NCBI RefSeq assembly: GCF_030272615.1
Contig: NC_081415.1
Coordinates: 623,409,740-623,473,739, forward strand
Direction of reading: 5' to 3'
From: Cryptomeria japonica
Taxonomy: Eukaryota; Streptophyta; Pinopsida; Cupressales; Cupressaceae
DNA length: 64,000 bases
Positions 1 to 12,440 of the stretch are shown here, piece after piece (positions within the stretch are counted from its first letter, which is position 1; every line of letters starts with the position of its first letter). The notes beneath the pieces are model-generated. The model saw only the letters and a program-made list of their open reading frames with translations. It had not been told where the DNA came from and did not search any database. Made by a program: the position numbers and the translations under genes.

Positions 1-1206
1 ATTGGGCCCGAACATTATGGGATAACATACATAATCAACTACTTGATCTGCATAAAATGAAGAAAATTTCTTCTTTACTTCTTATGTTATCTAGGTAGTT
101 TCTCGGGTAGGCAAGTTTCTAGGGTTGCAAATAGAGGGCCAACTTGGCGATGAAGAGGGGAAGAAGAAGGTATGGGAGAATTATACTCAATTCCCTCTGA
201 GCAATGAAAAGATACATTTTAAAAGGATAAATGATGCCTTCCTCTTCCTTGTTATTATAAAGCTCACAGGTGATGAGGGTTACAGAATAAGCCCAAAGGA
301 AATGGAAATAATAAGGGAATGGAGATGTTGGTTCATCCAGAATCAACATTCCACATATATTAGAGTTAGTGGCTTTACAGGAAACCCCATCCTCCTGCCC
401 AGATATTGTAATGACCGAGTGATACTCTTAGAGTATGTAAGGAAGATGGTTGGGTTACAATCACTACTGTCTTCAAAGCACAAAACAAAATTAATTTATA
501 TGATCAAGAATTATAGGACTTACATGTAAAAGAATTTAATTATGATCAAGAACATTATGATCCATATGGAAAACTGAATCAAATGGTGTCAAAACCTTAT
601 GATGGGCATAAACCAAGGCTAGAAGACTTTTGGGCCAATCTCCAAGACAATTTTGAAGTTAGAGAGAAAAAATATTCTCGGCTCTGAGTCCCACAAATAA
701 TAAATTTTGAAATAGAGATGAATCTTCCTAAGGAATTGAGGGATGATGGTGAGTTATTAGATCAAACATATAAAGAACAAGGAATTGATAAGAAGCCCTT
801 CTCCCCAATAACATTGTGAGGACATGAAGATGTAAATATAGATTCAATAACTCAAAACGTTATAAAAAGAACTAAACAATGATTTCATTTCAAGATTAGG
901 CCAAGTGATACAAAAGGAAAACAAAAAGAATTAGCCATTGATAATCCTTAAGAAAAGGTACATAGGGAATATGCTTAAAGAATAAGGTCTAGTTCTAGAA
1001 AGAACACATGCACAGAACTAGATAAAGCTACTGGATCTGAGCCAACCACAAAGGAGCTTATGGAATAAGTCAAGAAATAGATGCAAAAAGTTGAGTTGTT
1101 GAAGAAGGCAACAGATTTTGGAATAAGGGAGGGGTCAGGAGTTGTGCCACTTATGTAAATACATCCCGTTAGGGTTTCTATTTGTCAAACACCAATAGAA
1201 GGTGCC

Positions 1207-1521
1207 ATGGAGAAAGATGAGCAAGGAAAACCTAAAGAAAGAACATCCACATCCACTCAACCTCCTCCTGATACAACATCAACATCAACTCAACCCCCAC
1301 CTACTGGAACAACACAAGCTCCCATTTCCACATCGTCGACTACTACAATCCCTATAACAATGTCGGTGTCTGCACCAACCGATATTTTTGCTACAACATC
1401 GGTAACATCACCTCCTGTAATACAAGGAATAACTCCTACCACTGAAAAGGTGACTATTCATAATATTGAATTTGATTCTGATAAGGAAGACGATTATACA
1501 ATTGGCATGAAAGAAAGTTGA
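1207..1521 (+). other. Pro/Thr/Ser-rich low-complexity coding remnant
   Basis: This is an open stretch of 104 codons with repeated STQPPP-type units followed by a Thr/Ser/Val-rich section and an acidic end (DSDKEDD). It is the longest undamaged part of the centre of the decayed frame at 100-2870. The composition suggests a disordered linker, with no enzymatic motif. It could also be open by chance because the repeat units avoid stop codons. Confidence 0.35.
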
Positions 1522-2259
1522 GAAAAAAGAAAATAAGAAAATTAGTTTGACTTGAGAAACACTCACTGGTAGATCCTATGGATGTAGATGAGCAGAATCT
1601 ACCAAAGAAGCAACCAACTGAAGAAGAGAGAGAACAAGATGGGCCTGAGAATGAGCATGATAAAATATTGGTTCTAACTCCTGAGACCAAGAAAAATTGT
1701 TAAAAGAAATAGCAGTTGAAGGAGAATTGAAAGAAATAGATAAAGCTGATAAAGAGTTTGAAAAAGAAGTAAGTGACAGGTTAGGAGAATTACACAAACA
1801 ACAATAGCTGAATATTAATATTTCTCTCCAAACCAGCCAAGTTAAACCGAGTACTTAAACCCAAGATATTCAAATTCCTAAGAAAGAAGAGGAAGAGAAA
1901 GATGAAGGAGAAGAACAGTTACAAAAGGTATGCAAGGTGACTGTGGAGATCATACCACACAAAGTTCATATGGATGAAGAAACACCATAATGGTTGAGCT
2001 TCACTTTTGAGAAGAAGAAGAAGAAAGTAGTTTTGCCAAAAGTCACCTTGCAATAAGCACTCACTAAAGAACCAAGGAAAATGAAGAAGGTGAATACCAT
2101 ACATCATTTGTCTAGAACTAGTTTTGATGAGGTGATTGCTGATATTGAAGCTCCTATACAAGTTGAAGGCCAAAGCTCCCTAAAATACCAAGTTTCACAG
2201 GTAACATTGGGTAAACAAATCAAGTGGGGAGGAGATAGTATTGAAAATTTGCAGTCTTC

Positions 2260-2260
<1 letters not shown>

Positions 2261-2286
<26 letters not shown>
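2261..2286. repeat. (AT)13 microsatellite
   Basis: A perfect AT dinucleotide run lies inside the decayed reading frame, so it probably expanded after coding function was lost. Confidence 0.9.
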
Positions 2287-2291
<5 letters not shown>

Positions 2292-2876
2292 TTGAAGATT
2301 GAGATGTTGCCGCAGGATGGAGATGACATAACAGATTCCTATCTTCCTCTCCTTGGGTCAATAAAGAAATGTGAAATTTTTTTAGAGAAGTTAGGCATTT
2401 TTGGGCTTGGTATTCTCGGTGCTGGATGTTTGGAGGTGGACAATGTACTCCATTAGTGGGACACATATGTGGCACACTATTTTACAACTTCTACTGAGTT
2501 TAATGTTGAGTTAATGGATAGATACACATACTTGATAACTCAGTGTCAATAGGATTTAGAGATAATAGAGAAATTAGAGAATAGAAGTAAGAATGCAGAG
2601 GATATTTTGAAGAAGTTCAAGTTCAGAATCAAACATGTTGTTGATCCTCCTGCTGAGGTAGTTGCATTCTTCATTAGCAACTAGAAGACCTATAAAAAGA
2701 AGTAGAAGATGAACATACAATTGCTAATGATAGAATCGTATTTTTGAAGAATTTTGCATGAAACTAGTACTAGGACTTCAACTGCTACTCCAACATGTAC
2801 CTTGATTATTGAGCAAGTTTTGCATGATTACAAAGTGTTGGCTCATGCAACATCATTTTCGTAATGCTCACCCAGT

Positions 2877-3814
2877 CATAGTTTCGTAGTAGTTAACTAG
2901 AGCTCAAGGCAGAGACTTCCATGTCAACTGTGACTCCTTGCTTTTTTACTACTTAATTTATATAGGTTTATTTCCTAGAAAGTAGGATAATAAACTTTAT
3001 AAATTAGATATTTTTATTCATTGTAAGGGTCTGCAAATTGATGAATTGAGGCCCAATTAGAGATTCTTTTAGAGATTTTTATGCAAATTTTATGAGTTTG
3101 AGTAGATGTTATAATATATTCTTTGGAGTTAATACAAGAAGCATCTTATAGATTTTTTGATCTATGCATATGTGCCATGAATTTGTTCTTTGAAATATGG
3201 TAATGTCTATTATTTGAAATCAGTAACTTGTTTTGATCTTATATTTTATTGCTTACTGAATCATATTGCACATGTAAGTGGTGTATGAGAATTGATGTGA
3301 TAAAAAAATATTGTGGTGGTATTCATTTCCTTGAATTTGTGAGGTTGCATGACTTTGCATGTTTATTGGAGGTGCATTACTAAATGTTTGTTTGAATGAT
3401 ATTGATGATATTTAGATTATGGGGTGCTAATTATGTAGTTCATTAAGTTGTTATTGTATTGGTTTCATTATTTTTTTCTTATTTCCCTGATCTATCTTTT
3501 GCTGTTTATTTTGAAAAGAGAATCTAAATCATTAAAATACAAAAAAATAAATAAGTTAAGCTATTGGAAGTTGTTTCAACCAGCGGGCCCCTTTAACAGG
3601 TACGACTGCATTAACCATTGAGCTTCCCATCACCATCGAGAACCGACTATAGAGACTTTGGAGTGGTTAGTTCCCAAAAACTTATTGCTTTTCAAGAGAG
3701 ATGGGAAGTGTTAACATTAGCTACCTAACTATTGGAGAGTGTGTCAAAACACCCATCAATAGGTACTAATACAATGGCCTCAATTTTTCAAAAAATATTA
3801 TGACACAAGGAGAA
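2877..3814. other. AT-rich non-coding stretch, no gene seen
   Basis: No reading frame, RNA gene or recognisable element boundary was found. The first 650 bp follow the decayed frame and could be LTR or 3' UTR of that element, but I found neither a TG...CA-bounded repeat nor a second copy. Around 3580-3780 the composition becomes more balanced, with no assignable identity. Confidence 0.4.
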
Positions 3815-6800
3815 GAAAAAATTCCCCATAACAAACAAATATAAAAATATAAATTCATTGAAACCTAGGAACCAAAAAATGGGAAACCTCTTATAATTTA
3901 TCTAATTGAGTATTGATAATGATTAAACAAGGAAATTGCAACAAAGTGCAAAATGATGTAGGATCTTAAGAAATTTGAGATATAAAAATTAGGAGTTCAA
4001 CATAGTTTATGAGTGTAAGGATATTCTTATGTGTTTATATCCCATACTCATAGTTGAACATGTCAAAATCTACTAGAAAAACCCCATCACCATTATTAGT
4101 CCTCAAAATAGTAATCCTTTTTTCTAGCTTGAATCTATACAAGATCCTTGAACACTTTCATATGAATTAAGAATTTAGATTTACTTGTAAGGAAAAATTA
4201 ACCTATAATTGTATTAAAATCATTAGTGAATGAATAGATTTTAAAATCAAGAGAAAATTAAGAAAACCAAAAATATCAAGTCAAATACTTTTATAAATAT
4301 ATACAAAACTAGAAATAAAAATGAACATTTTTTAATTTTCATAAAAAAAATTTCACCAAAATTGAAGTCTAATTTACAATCATTTACCTAGTTAGCAAAA
4401 AAATTATTTCCCCTGCTCAACAATAAAGCAATAATGATCCATCCTCTATTTCAATAGCATATTTTTCTCTAAAAGAAATATAATGTCAAAAGTGTGGGAA
4501 TGTTTAGGTTTTGAAAATATATGATCATCAAAACTGGATGAAAATCTCAACTCTCCTAGCTAATCCTCTTGCTTAAATTGAATATCCTATACATATATTT
4601 ACTATAGGAATAAAATAACTATTGCAACAAATCATTCATACATTAAGTTTAAAAAAAAAAAAAATCTTGTTCAAGCACCGTTAATTATCATTATAATACC
4701 TGTGACCACCTTGCATCTTTCACTTGATAAAGCAATCTACACACCTAAATATATTAATTTATTGATAAAAAATTATAATTTGCTCCAAACCATGGATATG
4801 AAACATAATATGATCCCCTTTAATTATCCATTAGAGAGTAATTGGTGAAAAGTATTTAGATCAGAATAAACTCTACTGAATAACTCCCCATTCGTATCTT
4901 GTAAACCAATCCCAATACAAGGTCATGTATATAGATGCATCCGAGTTAATTAGCCACCACCTTTTGATGCGTGGGAAATCAACCTCATTACAAAGGTTTC
5001 ACCAATCCATAGATTAAACATTCTGTATTTTTCTTATTATGAAATTTGGACTCCCCAAAAGATTTAGATGTAGCCATGATTTCTTCTTTCTTTTTACTTT
5101 CTATCTACCATAAATAGCTATTGTCACTTTTGCTAATTCAGAATTATGTGTATAAAAATCTCTTTGTAAGTAGCAGTATAGCTACAAAATCAATTTGAGT
5201 TTTGAGCTGGTACTCCAATGCCCATAACTATAACAAGGACAAAAAAATTATGCAGTGATCTTCCCTCTCTATCTTTCCACAAACAAAATGAAAATATGGA
5301 AGAATAATGTTAACAAAATATGGGTATTCAATTATAAAGCATCCATCTCTTAAGGGTATAAACTTTTCTATAAAGAAAAAGCTGTTTACTAAGGGTTTAT
5401 CTTTTTCAAAAAGTTTACTATAGAAGTGTCTTTATGCATATTCTTCAATACTAAATAAATAAATTGGATTCTAATGAGATCCTTATCTTTTCTATCAATT
5501 ATTACCTATTATTCTTGTGACTTGAAAAGGGGTTGTATCTAAATACTGAAACCCATTGATCACTATCCATTAGCATATCCTCCATTTGATGTTCTAGCTG
5601 TTAAGATATGTTTTTGAAAATTTCACCGTTTTTTACTATAGATTTTTTCCATCTCTTTTCATAATATTATAAAAAAAAATTTATGCAAATTCTCACTCAA
5701 ATGACGACTAATACAAAACCACTATAATATACACCTAAAATCAAAAGTGATCAATTTTTGACACAAAATAAGAGCAAGTTAGATACATGGAAATGCTCCC
5801 CAAACATATGTTAGATGAGAGTAATGTACATGGTTGATCTTTACAACTATAGAATAACATGTACATAAAATACAAATAAAAATTACACAACATCAGTGTA
5901 CATGAAAAAATAACTTTAAAAAAAAAATCACATTTGAAAACATGAACAAATTATATCATTAATAAAAAGGTTACAATACAATCAAACATAAATACCATTA
6001 TAGGAGTATCATCAACATATAGCTCTAGAATAAATCTAGTAGCCTAACAATGTCTGCATCCAATAAATAAGATAAACATTACATAAAATCATCAAAAGGT
6101 AATTCTGAAACCTTGAGCTAAAACCATGTAATTGTGGCTTCCAAATCCCTAGTTTGAAATCCAACACCTAAATGAAGCCATTAAGACATTTTTACAAATA
6201 TTAGAACTAGAAAAGATATATTTAATACAAACCCCTATAAACATTAACAAGCAACTGTTTAACTACTGTTTAGAGTCTACTTTAACTCTGGTTATGTTTT
6301 GATGGATTTGGGTTTCGAGTCCCTCTAAAACCCATTTATCTTAATAAAAAACAAGCAACATGAAATTCATATTTTAACCAAAACCCAACTCTATAATATA
6401 TATATTACATTTTATACTTAATTTTTTTCATCTTAACATCTCCTAATAAATAGAAGAGTGCCCTTGAGATTTGGGACACTATACACAAAAGTAATCCTAT
6501 CCGTTGAGATTTTGGACAATATACACAAAAGTAATGCTATCTCATGTAGTGACTTCACCAAATGTGACTCCAATGGTTCACTATCAATTGCCACCAACGT
6601 CTATGCTAACTTTGAGTTTACTCTATTTCTACTTGAATTTTGTCAAATTTTAGTTTGAAGCAAAACTTTGGATATTTAAAAATCAGCTGGCAGGCGGTCA
6701 GAAAAGCAAAGATGATCCAACTAACAGCGCGATATGGACTAATAGTTAATAGTTATGGGCAATTCTGTAATACCATTAATGGTTATGGTGCACCATGACG

Positions 6801-6880
6801 GCCGAATTAGAGGTAGCTCAGAAGTGCCTCGTGTAAACTGTACAGGGATATGTCGATATATCTGCGTGCATGAAAACCAT
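3815..6880 (+). repeat. Segmental repeat copy A (5' flank of RING-H2 gene, gene lost)
   Basis: From about 3815 the sequence can be followed in the same order in copy B (12441-12860, then 16977-19800), and its second half also in copy C (26300-28320). Shared landmarks include the phrase around 4900 (AATACAAGGTCATGT), the stretch 6450-6560 and the promoter-proximal block 6680-6820 (ACCATTAATGGTTATGGTGC). Identity is clearly imperfect, with many substitutions and indels, so the duplication is old. After about 6880 the match stops and no RING coding sequence follows. Copy A is therefore the upstream region of a lost gene copy. No other gene is visible inside. Confidence 0.75.
6246..6359 (+). mobile_element. 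94-bp 5'-truncated LINE stub with perfect 10-bp target-site duplication
   Basis: The insert at 6256-6349 is flanked by AACAAGCAAC on both sides (6246-6255 and 6350-6359). Copies B and C lack it, which gives a natural empty site. The insert ends in CTTAATAAAA and carries a CCC(T)TCAAAACCCATTTATC-like 3' signature that recurs at 11060-11130 and 16935-16976. These are the hallmarks of target-primed reverse transcription by a LINE, with extreme 5' truncation. Confidence 0.85.
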
Positions 6881-7400
6881 CCTGTTAACCATAATCAACC
6901 TTAGCTTGTAAGCTTTCATATCAGTAGATCAGTATCTGAACCATCCTTGTCTGGAGAGTGTCTAGATGCTGTATGACCTCTTTTGGCTTCTTTGGAAGAG
7001 CCTACAATGCTACGACAACATAGTTTTGCAATATATGACACAAACAACTCAAATTGATATAAAAAAGTGTTTTGACCTACGAAGGCTTAGTTTGCACTGC
7101 CTAGGAAATATCTCCGTGAAATTTTCTAATTCATGAGATTTGTAGTGAACATACTGCAAACCCTAATTATTCAATAACTTCCCTATATATTCTCAGTAGT
7201 CCTTCAAATTTGAGATTGCAGTGTATAAATTCACACTTTTTCAATTGGTATATGTCATACTAATTTTATAATAAATTCTTAAATTTTGTAATATTTTACG
7301 TCAAATTTTATCTATAGTAAATCTAATATTATTTTGAGAGACATTTTTAATTTTTATTTTTATTTTTATGAATAAGCTTCTAATCTATATTAATAAAGAG
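6881..7400. other. AT-rich spacer, no gene seen
   Basis: This stretch between copy A and the LINE remnant has no coding signal. A short T-rich run with ATTTTT repeats lies at 7345-7372. Confidence 0.4.
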
Positions 7401-7538
7401 ATTAAATACAAATTCACAAAAAAAGGGTTGGGTGGTAAGAAAGCACACTCCGAGAGTCACATGGGCATAGCCTAGAAAGTCAGAGAGTCACGGGCCAAGC
7501 CCAGAAATCTACAATAACAAATAGTTAAAAAAAGGCCA

Positions 7539-7976
7539 TCAAGCGACCAAGGCAGTGCCAGCAGAGCCAGGAGGGGCTCTGTCATCCTTCGTACCCCATA
7601 CATCAGCAGGGTCAAGATTGACGTTAGGAGGAGCCCAAACATCATCATCTTCTTTATCTTTGATATCTTCCTCGCGCTGGGGCGAGATTGCAAGGGCCAG
7701 CCACGGAAAGACTTTATCCAAAACTGGCCAATCCAAACTAGAAGTAGTACCAGGAGCAGGAGCACCATCAGGAGGCCAACCACCCCCACTCCCCGTTGGC
7801 CCACCAGCACACCAACCCTGGCTAGCCCGCGGCAGAGGACAGCGAGCACGCCGAGAGGGGCGGGAGTCGCACCGAGGCGGAGGCTGAGAGCGGGGGTGCA
7901 CAGAACCACCCCACCACCGGCCCCGAGAGGGCGACCGGTGGCGGGAGGAGGAGGACGAGTCGGGGACCCGGGCCAT
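7539..7976 (-). CDS. GC-rich open frame of unknown status (145 codons)
   Basis: An uninterrupted minus-strand frame of 145 residues starts MARVPDSSSSSRHRS, is rich in Arg, Ser, Pro and Gly in its first half, and has an acidic second half (EEDIKDKEDDD). An overlapping frame (7472-7990) is also open, which is expected in GC-rich DNA because stops are rare. I do not recognise the product. It lies directly 3' of the LINE ORF2 remnant in the same orientation, so it may be LINE 3' sequence rather than a gene. No promoter or poly(A) signal was identified. Treat it as hypothetical. Confidence 0.25.
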   Translation of the reverse strand: MARVPDSSSSSRHRSPSRGRWWGGSVHPRSQPPPRCDSRPSRRARCPLPRASQGWCAGGPTGSGGGWPPDGAPAPGTTSSLDWPVLDKVFPWLALAISPQREEDIKDKEDDDVWAPPNVNLDPADVWGTKDDRAPPGSAGTALVA

Positions 7977-8002
7977 AGTGCACGGGGCATTGCCCCAATG
8001 GT

Positions 8003-8930
8003 CTAGGAGGACCTAGAGGTGAGCCACTTCAAGTACCACTTTATTGGCCTGCACCTGTATCTGAAATAATACATTAGAGCAAATAGTAGCTTTAGAATAC
8101 ATAGAAATTTGACAATCCATATGAGAATGAGCAAATATGTAGGCATTTCTATCTTTCCAAATAGTAAAGAGGATTTCCACCCTGAAAGTGTGCCAAAGCT
8201 AGGTATATTTAGCTGGGAAGCTGGGCGAATCCCCAAGAAGAATCATGTACCAAGAGAACGGCTCCGGTCGAAATGGCCGGAAAAAATCATGTATCCAGTT
8301 CCAATACTGCTGGGCCCTAGGGCAAAACCAAAAGAGATGCTTAAAAGTCTCAGACTGCCCACAAAATGGGCAAGCTTCAGCTCAACACTTGCAGACCAAG
8401 TGTTGGCAAATATTTTACGCCAAATAGGCTCAGGAGATTGAAGTAACCACCTCTGATTCAGACTTTGGATCATGGGAAAGTGGGGCGATAGGCACCTGTA
8501 ACCAAGCCGAGGCTTGTAGTTTCTCAAAGGAGTATCTGGGTACCATTTCCAGTCTTTCCACCAAGGCTTGGGCCCGTGAATACCAATTTTATGAAGCATC
8601 TCATATGGGATAGCACTCACCAGACCATCAAAGTAGCCTGGTCTTGGTTTTGAAAACTATACAAAGCACAGAACTCGTCTCACTTCATGATGTGCATGGC
8701 AGGTCTAAAAAAAAGCTGATGAAGAGTATGAATACCCCTTCTTATTAAATCTGAAAGCTTTGAGCCAGGGCACTTTGGCCAGGGGCTGGTCGTTTCTGGC
8801 AAACAGGGGCGACCACCACACATTGTGGTGGTTCAATGAGAGCCCATCCCAAAAGCCAAAGCCAGACCACATAGCCAGGGTTTAACAGACTCTCAGGCAC
8901 GCCAAATGCTTTTGGCAACAAACATACCAA
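8003..8930 (-). pseudogene. LINE ORF2 C-terminal fragment with zf-RVT-like domain
   Basis: On the minus strand the frames contain a C-x2-C...H-L-F-x2-C arrangement (ACPFCGQ...KHLFWFCPRAQQYW, residues split over two frames), followed by a Trp-rich stretch. This is the usual zinc-binding region after the RT of plant LINEs. Upstream, near 8770-8870, a NHHNVWW-type segment also fits LINE ORF2. The function would have been reverse transcription and target cleavage. No RT catalytic motif remains in the window, and stops and frameshifts are frequent, so the fragment is dead. The family assignment rests on motif order rather than a database match. Confidence 0.6.
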
Positions 8931-8990
8931 CTATCTGAACCGGTTCTTTCATAACCAGAAGGGTCTGAAGGCCAATTCCTTTCCAATTTT

Positions 8991-9414
8991 TTTTATAATA
9001 TTAGAGACATGCACTTCCCAAAATAACCACCAAAAAATTAAAAAACTCTCTCTTTCCTTCATGATGTTAAGATCGCGCTCTTATACCACTTATAGTGGAA
9101 CAACTTATACAATAGATGAATATAATAGTAAATATGTTTCAAATACTTGATAATAATATGTGAATTCAAAAATATGAATGCAAATCCTACTGCTAGATGT
9201 TTTATAGTTGGTAAATGGTTAATGTTGTAACGTTGTATCTCTCTTTTTGGTCAGGGTCGTCTCCCTGCTAATCTAAGAAAAAATATGTGAATTCAAGACG
9301 TTAACCTCCTAGTCCACTTGGAGGGTGTTGCCTGACATGATGACAATAACTAGACAATAACTCTTATATACTAGCTAGTAACTCAAGCGAACTTAAGTAA
9401 CTGCAACCCCTAAT
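8991..9414. other. Spacer with a possible LINE 3' tail
   Basis: No gene. At 9225-9287 a stretch reading TGTAACGTTGTATCTC followed by GTCAGGGTCGTCTCCCTG and a short A-run looks like the 3' end of a second type of LINE on the + strand. I found no target-site duplication for it. Confidence 0.3.
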
Positions 9415-11135
9415 GTACGATGGGAAGAGTGGGAGGAGAGAAAACGAGAGGCGCGAGGGTTTCTGTAGGGGGAAGCACTATGGATGGCAAGGGAGAAGAT
9501 GCTAAGGAAGATGACAGAGTCCCCCTCCACCTTTATCCCTTTGTTGTGGCTTCTTGCCTATGAGAGGTGCTAGTTGGAGGTTCATACAACGGTTGTAGAG
9601 TGTTTTGCGGGAGTGGTGGGAGAAGAGTTGCGGGCTCTGTTGCTGAGCGTTCTATTAAAGATGTTATTCTTGTGTTTGATCCTCAACCATATGTAGGTTT
9701 TGATATTGACATGGTTGAGGGAGATGGGTCTCTTGGCCCTCATTTTGGGTCTCTCTCCATTTCGGGGTATTTCAGCAGCACGACTCTTCATAGGGTTTGT
9801 GAGCTTTTCTTTCCCCTTGGTTTGTCTTCTATCCTTAAGGTGGGGTGTTTTGTACACTATCACTTCGTTCCTTCTCATGGTGTCGGTGTTCTTTATGTAA
9901 CCCTAGCTTAAGGCCATGAAGGTGGGGGTGCACTATTTTCTTCAAGGGCCCTTTCCCCTCTTTTTGTTGCTTGATCTAGTAGGCCTTTTGGGGTTGCTTT
10001 TGATTCTTTTGGTGCCTTCATTTCCCTAGAGTTTTTTTGAAGATTGGTTGGTGGGCTATCTTCTTGGGTCTAGCCATGGTTTTTCTTGCAATATCTCTTG
10101 GCCTTCCCTCTGTCTATAGCATGGGTTTTATTGGAGACAATCTCCCTCCTATTGAGGCAGATTTGTGTTTTATGGTGCAATCTAGGTGGTGCTAGTGGGT
10201 GGCTGGTGATGACCTATTTCTCGAGGCTAGATGGTTGTTTGTTGCTATCCCCTAGCTAAAGAGTTTCTACCCCTTTTCTCCTATAGAGATGGAGATTTTG
10301 TTTATGCTTTCATGCTTGGAGTTGGACTAGTTTAGGCCTCTTCTTTATCATTTGGTTCTGGAAGCCTTTAAACCTTGTTGTCCAACAAAGCGTTGTGATT
10401 CCATCTCTTGGTGGCTAGACTTTGGTTCATAGTTTGAATCTTTGTTCTCTTTGATGATGGTTTCCTACCTTTCTATCCCTATTGAGGTGGGTTCCTATCC
10501 TATTGAGGTGGATAGATGCTTTGCTATTACAAGTGCAACTATCAACAACTTTGAGGTTGTTGGCTTCATCTGAGTGGTTCTAGGAGCCATATCATAGCCC
10601 ATTTTGAAGGTTAGGGGAGTCTTTCAAAACCCCCATGTTTTGGTTCAACTTATAATGCCTCTTTTATGTAATCTTGTCTGGCTGGACACTGATATTTTTC
10701 AAGGGCCTAATATATATTGCAGTTGTTTTTGGTTAAGGTCTAGGGTATCTTTTTACTGCTTTGAGTTTTTGTTATAGGTTAAGGGAGCCGAGAATATCCC
10801 TGTTGTTTGGTTGAGGGTGCATGTTAGACCCTCATCATTTACTTTTAACTGCTATAGCTTGAGGTTCTATCCTTGTTGGTGTGGCTATCATACTTTGTAT
10901 TGTCTATATCTTGCTTGTTTGGTTGGCACTTTCTGCTTATGACTGTACTGGTATTTGACTAGCGTTAGTCAGCTCAGCTGTGTTTGGGCTACTAGTTTTC
11001 ATGGTTTGTTATCTTTGGCAGTGTTGTATTGTGGTTTCTAGATCCTGATAAAATCTGAGGGTTTTGGGTCCCTTCAAAAACTGTTGTACGGGGTTTTGGT
11101 TCCCCTCAAAACCTATTTATCCTTAATCAAAAACT
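9415..11135 (+). mobile_element. LINE-derived unit, + strand (identified by its 3' end)
   Basis: The block ends at about 11055-11135 with the same signature as two other LINE 3' ends in the window (GGTTCCCCTCAAAACC, then TATTTATCCTTAAT and A-rich sequence). Its start (9420-9560) is purine/GC-rich and could be a LINE 5' UTR. Between them is T/G-rich sequence with an open frame of 114 codons at 9567-9911 that I do not recognise. No RT or endonuclease motif was found, so this is either a deleted LINE or a non-autonomous derivative. Boundaries are approximate. Confidence 0.4.
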
Positions 11136-12440
11136 ACAACCCCTAGGGTAACCTAAATATCTAGGCACATGATTATGTAAGTTATTTAATATTAAAGGTA
11201 GCTACAAATTTACTACTCATAACCAAATGCAATTTATTGCATTAGGAACCTAATACATGAAAGATTGGGATACATTATTGGTTAAAAATACATTGTTTGA
11301 AACATCTATAGAACCCAAATAATGGTGGTATGGGTAGTAATATCCTTGTCGATTATATTTAGAATTAAATTGCATATATTAATTGAAACGAGATATTTTA
11401 TGTTTGAAAATACCTTTTAGAGATTTCAGTAGTAACTAATAGCATTAACAATGACCTAGTAGCTATTGGTGTGGTAGAAATAAATCTTAAGGTATTTTGG
11501 AGCATTATAAGCCTTGGTATGAAATTGGGATATCCTAGTGCTTGGTAGGGATCCATGTCTAAAACTGAATTGATAGCTTCTATAGGAGTACATGATCTAG
11601 GTAAAACTAGTCAAGATCTAAGAACTATGAGTAAATAATAAATTGGTACCATGCCAAGAAAACCAATTATTAAGTTTATAAGGAATATGGTACTAAGGAT
11701 AAAGGAGGAAGGTAGAGGACAAGAATTAGAAGATATTTCTAGCTTAGGACCTATAGAATTTAGAGAGAGATAAGCTTGTGATTAGAATCTAGATTGATTC
11801 TAGGAAATAACTTAGTTAAATGACCAATTCATAAGAGTAGGGAGGGAAATAGGATTAAGACCAAAGGGATAAAGTGAATAGGAAGTATAGGGAGGGGGTG
11901 CTAGGTTGGACCTTGTACTTTGGACATGGTATAAAGGTGCATGATTCTTTTTGAAGTGTGGGATTTTAAATGAAAAATACATATGGGTAATTATTAGTGG
12001 TCTCAAGATGAATCAAAACCTTGGGGCTAAAAACCTATCTTCCATGTCAAACTAGGTCCTACATTCTTGTAGAATAATAGTATGTTAGGGTCCAAAAATA
12101 ATTTATAGCAAGGATTGGGGCTATTGAAGATTGGGAATACAAGACGTGTTTCCTTACTCCTAAGTTCACACATGCACTTGGAACATAGAATGAGGAAACA
12201 AGGAGATAAGAGAACCTTTTGTGGTGTTAGATAGATTGTACCTTACATAATAGAAAGTGCTAATATCCAAATTTCTCTTAGAGGTGTATCATCTAGTCGA
12301 GAACATGAGAAGTTACGACCAACGACCTAAGACATAGTTCATTGGTCCCAATTCTATCTACACACCTATGTTATAGGGAAGAACAAGCCAAGAAGGAATG
12401 TAAGAGGGAAGAACAACATAAGGAGAATAAAAGAGGCCCC
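11136..12440. other. Non-coding stretch, no identity seen
   Basis: The sequence is AT-rich with no coding frame above background, no RNA gene and no visible terminal repeats. It lies between the LINE-like unit and copy B of the RING segment and may be decayed mobile DNA. Confidence 0.4.

Larger units (their letters stand above)
100..2870 (+). pseudogene. Decayed long reading frame of unknown function (retroelement-like)
   Basis: Coding-like sequence runs along the + strand for about 2.7 kb but is broken by many stops and frame changes. The best pieces are 125-529 (134 residues, containing a RVSGFTGNP motif and a Leu/Val-rich stretch), 1207-1521 (Pro/Thr/Ser-rich) and 2081-2302 (Lys-rich, interrupted by an AT microsatellite). 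Near 2520-2680 a Lys/Glu-rich stretch looks like a coiled coil. I do not recognise the protein. Several stops are TAG or TAA where CAG or CAA would keep the frame, as expected from decay of methylated cytosine. The layout (long frame, low-complexity centre, coiled-coil end, then non-coding AT-rich sequence) resembles accessory frames of plant LTR retrotransposons. I could find no RT, integrase or defined LTR beside it, so the mobile-element assignment is only inference. Confidence 0.4.
7401..8990 (-). mobile_element. Minus-strand LINE (non-LTR retrotransposon) remnant
   Basis: Read on the minus strand, 8930 to about 8000 gives pieces of the C-terminal half of a plant L1-type ORF2 spread over several frames. 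The sequence before and after this block is anonymous, so the ends are approximate. It lies between copies A and B of the RING segment. It is clearly less AT-rich than its surroundings, most extremely at 7740-7990. Confidence 0.65.
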
